DNA of 64,000 nt, taken from the NCBI GenBank assembly GCA_019054805.1, contig JAHQIY010000002.1, positions 5,580,001 to 5,644,000 on the forward strand, written 5' to 3'. Position 1 is the stretch's first letter; every line of letters begins with the position of its first letter. Below, in pieces: positions 58,530 to 64,000 of this stretch. Below the pieces are notes generated by a model. The model was not told the origin of the DNA and searched no databases. It saw only the letters and a program-made list of their open reading frames with translations. The position numbers and the translations under genes were made by a program. This DNA comes from Brachionus manjavacas. Lineage: Eukaryota > Rotifera > Eurotatoria > Ploima > Brachionidae.

Positions 58530-60139
58530 TTTGGCTATAAATTTTCGAAACTAATGCTCATCTAAAATGGGAAAATGTGAAATTAAAAAAAGATAAATCG
58601 AAAATTTTTAGGAAATTTCAGAAATAAATTATTTGTATTTTCAATAAAATATAGAAATGAAAAACTCGTGTTTCTATTAATACACCATATCTATAGTAAA
58701 AAATACTTAATGCAAATATTGAGAATCTTTTCTATTTACTTGAATTTCTTGAACGAATTATTAAAATTTTATAAAAAAAAAGCGAGCATAATTTTAAGAT
58801 TGTTTTTAAAATGATTTGTGAAAATCCTTCATTAGGCAATTCACATTTCAAGACCTTAAATAATGGGAATAGCGTTTATCCAATCAAGCTACATAATTTA
58901 AGATAAACTCTTATCTATTGAAAATTACAAAAAGTGTATTTTTTATCTCAACCATTTGTCTAATATTGACCCTTGAAAATTTGATTAAAAAAATCGAATT
59001 TCTTCACATATTTAAAGAAAAATATTAAATTAATTCTAATTTTTTGTCAAGACTCCTGTCAATAATCAATAATCATTGCTTTGTATTAAATATCAATTTT
59101 TATAAATTAGAAAGCTTGAAATAGACTTAATAAGAAGAAAAACTTAATTTCTTGAAAAAAATTACCTTTCTCTATTATCCACTGTCGATTGAGTCTAAAT
59201 AGTCAGCAAAAATCAATCCAGAAAAAAAAATTACAAAGCAAAAATTTCTTTGATGATTTTGTAAAAAAAAAATGAGAAAAATTCTGATAATAAAACGTTT
59301 CAGTATGAATAATTAAAATTATAATAAATTTCACTTTTTCCCTTTGTTCCATAAGTAGGTATTATGAAAATAAACACAGAAAAAAAACATTTTTAACCGC
59401 TTGGGTATTTTTTTTTATGTTTAAATAAAAAAATTAGAGATATTAATTACAAATTTAAAAAAAATTAAACGCATTGCGTTGTTAAACCTAAATTAAATTA
59501 TTTATAATTTAATAAAAATTTCGCATTTAACAAAAATTAAACAAATTCGAACTTGATTTCAAAATTAGATTTACAATTGAGTCTTGATTAACTATTAATA
59601 AAATATCTAATCTATTTTTTTTTAATTAACAGCTACAGGTGTGGTTAAAATAATGAATAGAGTTTTTTATTAATTATGTTTAAAATTCATGCCATTTATA
59701 AATCTTAAACATTTTTTTTGCAACAAAAAATGTGAAAAACATTTCTTTATTTCTTTAATTTACAAAAAAAAGTTTATAATAATTTATTTAAATGAAAAAA
59801 GAGTTATATTTAAAATGTGGAATTCCGATTCCTTTACCTGATCAATTGCGACTTCCCAAGCTGAATTTTATTTTAAAGCGTCATTTAAAACCAAACAGTC
59901 CAATTCCGATCACATCAGAAAACTTCAAATCTCAATATCTCTCACTTTGCACTAGATTTTTTTATGATTTTTTTATCTAGCATGATCTTTAAGTTTTAGC
60001 CTAAGAAAATATCAACAATAAAATATTTTTATCTAAATTATGAATTTGAAAACTAACTTAAACATGCAAACGCTTTAGAGAGAACAGATAAAAAATTTTA
60101 TTAAAAAAAAAAATTTATCTCCAAAGACACAAAATCAAA
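58530..60139. other. intergenic between divergent ZIP B and ZIP C
   Basis: Shared upstream region. A/T-rich; no TGCRCNC-type metal-response motif was noticed. A 62-codon frame at 59792-59980 (+) with a proline-rich middle (GIPIPLPDQLRLPK) might be a small protein, but nothing supports it beyond composition. Confidence 0.4.
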
Positions 60140-61910
60140 ATGATTAAATTTATAATTCCAATCTTAATGTTGATGCTGACATCGCGAGCATCGAGTCAAA
60201 GCAACGCTGAATTAGACTCGATAATTGTAAAATACTCGTCTAACAACAAATTTCAACAGGAAGCTTTTTTTGATAATTTCAAAAAAATACTAAACAAAAC
60301 CTCAGCATTCGAGTGCTTCGAATCAAATTTTCACTTTTTAAATTCAAGTCCAATATCAAACAAACAAGATTTTTTACTAATTAGCTCCATGTTGGTATCA
60401 AAACTGGACCAATGCTACAATGCAAATTTTAGCTTGGTAGAAACAAACATTCCTCATGAAATTACAAATACGACAAGTTTTGTAAATAATTTGTTCAGAA
60501 ATGTATTCGAAAAAACTAAGTCTTTAAAAAAAGAAGGTCAGTCTTGGAAAAAAAAATAAATTTTTTTAAAATTCCTTTTAAAAGCTTTATTTTATTCATT
60601 TGTGTCGGTTGTAATAATTAGTTTTGTTGGAGTTTTATGCATCATAGCTGTTCCTGTTCTTAACAATTTTTGTTTCAATTATCTGTTTCAATTCTTGACT
60701 GCATTGGCTTTGGGTACTCTTACCGGTGATGCCCTACTCCATCTTGTTCCTCACGCATTCATGGTCAGTGGATCTCACAACCACCTAATTCCGCATCAAG
60801 ATAATATTTACAAAGGCCTAGCCATAGTCACCGGAGTTTATTTCTTTTTTTTGATAGAAAATTTAATGAAATTTCACCAATGTCGCAGAGAAAAAGTAAT
60901 TTTCTTTTAAAGAACTTAACTAAATAATTAATTTGAAGTTGTTTAGAATCGTAGACGGAAAGAGTCGAAAAAAAAAATAGTTGAAAATAAAAGAATACAC
61001 AAGCACGAACTTGATAATTTGATTGAGAATCCGAATAAACTGAGCCAAAGATTTAAAAACTCGGTGAAAAGTAAAGCTGAGTCTGAATCAAGTTTTTATG
61101 ACAACGATATAGGCTTACAAGATCAGAACAATTTTACATACCTTAAAAATGTATTTTTTCATTTACTTTTAATTTTAGATCTAAATTTAGTTTAAAAAGA
61201 ATTTAATAAATTCGAACAAAGAGAGAGCTCATGAGCATTCGCATTTGGCAACCAAGACATCTGTCTTGATGATAATACTTGGAGACGCTCTTCATAATTT
61301 TAGTGATGGTCTAGCTATTGGTGTATCATTTTCGTCCAGTATAACTACTGGAGTGGGAACTTCTTTAGCAGTTTTTTTTCATGAATTGCCTCACGAAATC
61401 GGAGATTTTGCAGTATTACGCAAAAATGGATATTCAATGAGAAAAGCCTTGCTCTATAATATTTTGTCAAGTATTCTTTGCTTTGTTGGAGCTCTGATCG
61501 GTCTTTTACTCGGAAGTATTGAAAAATTTTCAAACTGGAGTTTTTTGTTCATAGCTGGATCATTTATTTATATTTCTCTAGTTGACTTAGTAAGCTTTCA
61601 TTAAATTATTAATTAGTCTAAAAAAAAAATTTCCTTAAGATTCCCGAACTAAATGAAAGTAATGATGATGGAAATTTCTTGAAACTTTTATTGCAAAATC
61701 TAGGCATAATCCTCGGTTTTGGTAAATATAAGCATTTTTTCACAATATTTGGCAATAAACACCTTTCTCGTAAGGTTGTTCAATAACCTTTTAAATGCCG
61801 AATATTCTTCAGTTTTCACAAATCAATAATTTAATAATTTTAAATTTTAAGGGTTGATGCTTACTATTGCACTATTCGAACATGATATTGTTGATTTATT
61901 TGGAAAATAA
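60140..61910 (+). CDS. ZIP metal transporter C (SLC39, LIV-1 type, His-poor)
   Basis: Exons: 60140-60536, 60585-60895, 60947-61150, 61191 (or 61200)-61589, 61640-61721, 61852-61910; about 483 aa. Signal peptide (MIKFIIPILMLMLTSRASSQ), a short ectodomain with two or three Cys and few His, then FQFLTALALGTLTGDALLHL, a cytosolic loop that is basic instead of His-rich (RRRKESKKK; only HEHSH before helix 4), GDALHNFSDGLAIGVSF and HELPHEIGDFAVL. The metal-binding signature is complete. The intron at 61151 is only 40 or 49 bp, depending on which of two in-frame acceptors is used. No sign of sequence exchange with A or B. Loss of His loops suggests different metal sensing or turnover. Confidence 0.92.
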
Positions 61911-63630
61911 TTCGACTGTAATTAAAAAAAAATTCAGTAAATTCTTGATTTGAATAAATTTTAAAACTTAAAATTTTTTTGTTTTTATTTTCCAGAAAAG
62001 AATCAAATTAGACCAAGAATACATTTTGCAAAAACAATCTATCCATTTGAAGTTTTTTTAGAATTAAACAGAGCAAAATAATTTTTTAAAAGAAAAAATA
62101 ATTTATTTCTAGAAAAAGTAAAGTTATGCTCAAAAAGAATTATAATTTACAAAACCCCTTTGGAATAGGCACTGGAAAGTTTGGAACAAAAAATTGAAAA
62201 AACTCAATAGCTATTTTTCTAAGATTTAATCAAATTGTGACATTTTGAAGAAAATATTAAAATTATTATAACACACATTTGTTTCAAAACCTCAATTAGG
62301 TTTCTGTAAATTCTATCAGGTGATACGCAATTCGTAACATCCCGAAATTCCCGTCTTTTCATTGAAAAATCTTTAATGATTTAATTTAGAAGAATTTAGA
62401 AAATTTACCATGAACAATTGTAATCTGATACAAAGATGCATCACTCGACAAAATTCACATATAGTTAAATAAGGTATTCTCAGGTCTCAATCTCATTTCA
62501 GATCTTACTCAAAAAATAAGAGTAATTTTTTAATTATTCTCATTTTCTCAAAGAATTTTAAAGAAATTTCTTGCTGATTTTTTGTGTTATATCTTGGATA
62601 ACGTGAAAATTAAAAAAAAAATACCAGAATTGTTTAAAAGTTTTAAATTTTTGAAGTCCTAATTTGGACTTTTTTTCCTGAACACCTGAACTTTAATTTG
62701 GGACTTTTAAACAACTCCGAAAAAAAAACATTGTTTCTCCCTTTAGATCACAATCAAAATAAGAAATTATCGTTTTCGCTTCATTATTTAAGATCTAAAT
62801 TGAAAATTTTGAAATTTTTTTAATTCATCTCATTTCTATTTCAAATAGAATATTTTAATATATTTTTTTTGATGCTAATTGTTTAATTAAATATAAAAAA
62901 TATGAAAAATTAATTTTTTTTTGTTAAAAACTAATTTTATTTTTTATTTTTGTTTTATCATAAGTTTTGATAATTAGCTTCAGAAAAAAAATGGAATATT
63001 AAAAAATTTATTTTATTTGAGCCATTCATTTAAATGATGTAAATACTATCATATAATAAAATCGAATATGGGAACCTAGGTCTAATTAGATCAAGATTTT
63101 TTAAAAAATTTCCTAATTTAATTTTAACAATATCTTTCACAAAATTCATTTAAAATAGATAAAATTTTTGAAATTAAATTCAAAATATGACTGGAATAAA
63201 CCATTGAATTGAATTTTCAATCTTATTTAAAGATCAATCAATGATGATAACTTTATTTAAAAAGCTTCTATTCAATTAAAAATTCTTTGGGAATTATTTT
63301 GGATGTTTTTCAAAATTTTTTCATAAATACATTTGTTACTCAGCTAAAAGTGTAGAAGAAAAAAATTATTTTTGTAAAGTACTTTGAGAACAAGACTATG
63401 TCGTGATCAATAAATGTAACCGAAACGAAATTATGCAAAATGGTTTAAAATCTGATTTTTTCATTAAATAAAAATTCAAAATAAAATTTTTTAAAAGAAA
63501 TATTCAACAAAGATTTTGACACTCAACGACTTGAAAAAAAACCATAAACACTAATTAGCAAAGTATTTCAAGAATACAGTCAAATTTTGCTTTTAATTAA
63601 GCTCAAAATCTACAAATTGTGCATTAATTT
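61911..63630. other. intergenic, no gene seen
   Basis: A/T-rich 3' flank of ZIP C. No gene or repeat was recognised apart from homopolymer runs. Confidence 0.5.
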
Positions 63631-63817
63631 GTAGGAACAAATGCAACCATAGATATTGGGCTACAAATATTTGCGAATTAATATTTATCATGGATTGATG
63701 ATCATTTGGAAACATTTACGGTAGTTAAGATAGCAATTAGAAAAAACAATAAAGGTACCATATCCATGGATACATCAATCTCAGTTTTCTCTTTGCATAT
63801 TGCTCAAAATTTATTAT
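63631..63817 (+). pseudogene. hAT-type transposase remnant
   Basis: One frame with a single stop reads GTNATIDIGLQIFAN, stop, YLSWIDDHLETFTVVKIAIR, KNNKG..., HIAQNLL. This resembles the hAT/ZBED catalytic core, where a T-DIW motif is followed by a strand with IDD/E and later HT..NI. The first Asp region and the HIAQNL end are in the right order and spacing. Only about 60 codons survive and no terminal repeats were found. Confidence 0.45.
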
Positions 63818-64000
63818 GATTAGGATTTAAAAAATAAAAATTAGCTCAAAAATCTCCATGGAAATAGTTGCTTTCATTCTTTAAGTCTATAAGAGTATAG
63901 AATTGGATTTCTTCAAAAATAAATTACTTTGGTTGATAAGCATTCATAACAGTTACAATCTTTTTAATAAAAATTAGAAATATAAATTTTATTGAAGTAG

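Overview
The window is nuclear DNA of an invertebrate animal. It is very AT-rich. Genes have short GT-AG introns, mostly 40-60 bp. The standard code is used, and all three stop codons occur. The proteins are metazoan: a SOCS-box protein, calcineurin A, holocarboxylase synthetase, GPCPD1, an ABHD1/3-type hydrolase, cytosolic-type threonyl-tRNA synthetase and three LIV-1-type ZIP transporters. Spaces between genes are filled with decayed CR1/jockey-like LINEs and inverted-repeat DNA elements. A monogonont rotifer such as Brachionus is my best guess, from base composition, intron size and gene style; this is inference.

Layout. 1-8.4 kb: the end of a SOCS-box gene, a wrecked LINE, and a small spliced gene on the minus strand (60-aa membrane peptide). 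8.4-11.4 kb: a multipass membrane protein and holocarboxylase synthetase in five exons. 11.4-21.4 kb: mobile-element graveyard, including a fold-back element with a 9-bp target duplication sitting in a LINE endonuclease. 21.5-22.9 kb: intronless calcineurin A. 25.7-27.5 kb: tandem and dispersed repeats upstream of GPCPD1 (27.6-29.9 kb). 33.0-33.5 kb: a secreted protein resembling a bacterial amidase-like family. 34.5-36.0 kb: ABHD hydrolase. 38.3 and 42.6 kb: a four-span membrane protein and an SH3-like protein. 39.6-46.9 kb: a second LINE cluster. 47.9-50.2 kb: threonyl-tRNA synthetase.

52.6-61.9 kb is the most striking part: three SLC39/ZIP metal-transporter genes (called A, B and C here). 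A and B converge tail to tail, and C diverges from B. Between the tails of A and B lies a spliced minus-strand gene for an 81-aa secreted, neuropeptide-like precursor. A and B share a 359-bp inverted segment with one mismatch, covering the metal-binding core, although their other coding sequence and their non-coding flanks are widely diverged. That pattern suggests recent gene conversion.

The ZIP genes probably form a family for zinc or related metal uptake, with histidine-rich loops strong in A and B and weak in C. Holocarboxylase synthetase and threonyl-tRNA synthetase both have upstream, in-frame, basic extensions that could make mitochondrial isoforms. I found no tRNA, rRNA, CRISPR array or operon-like structure.
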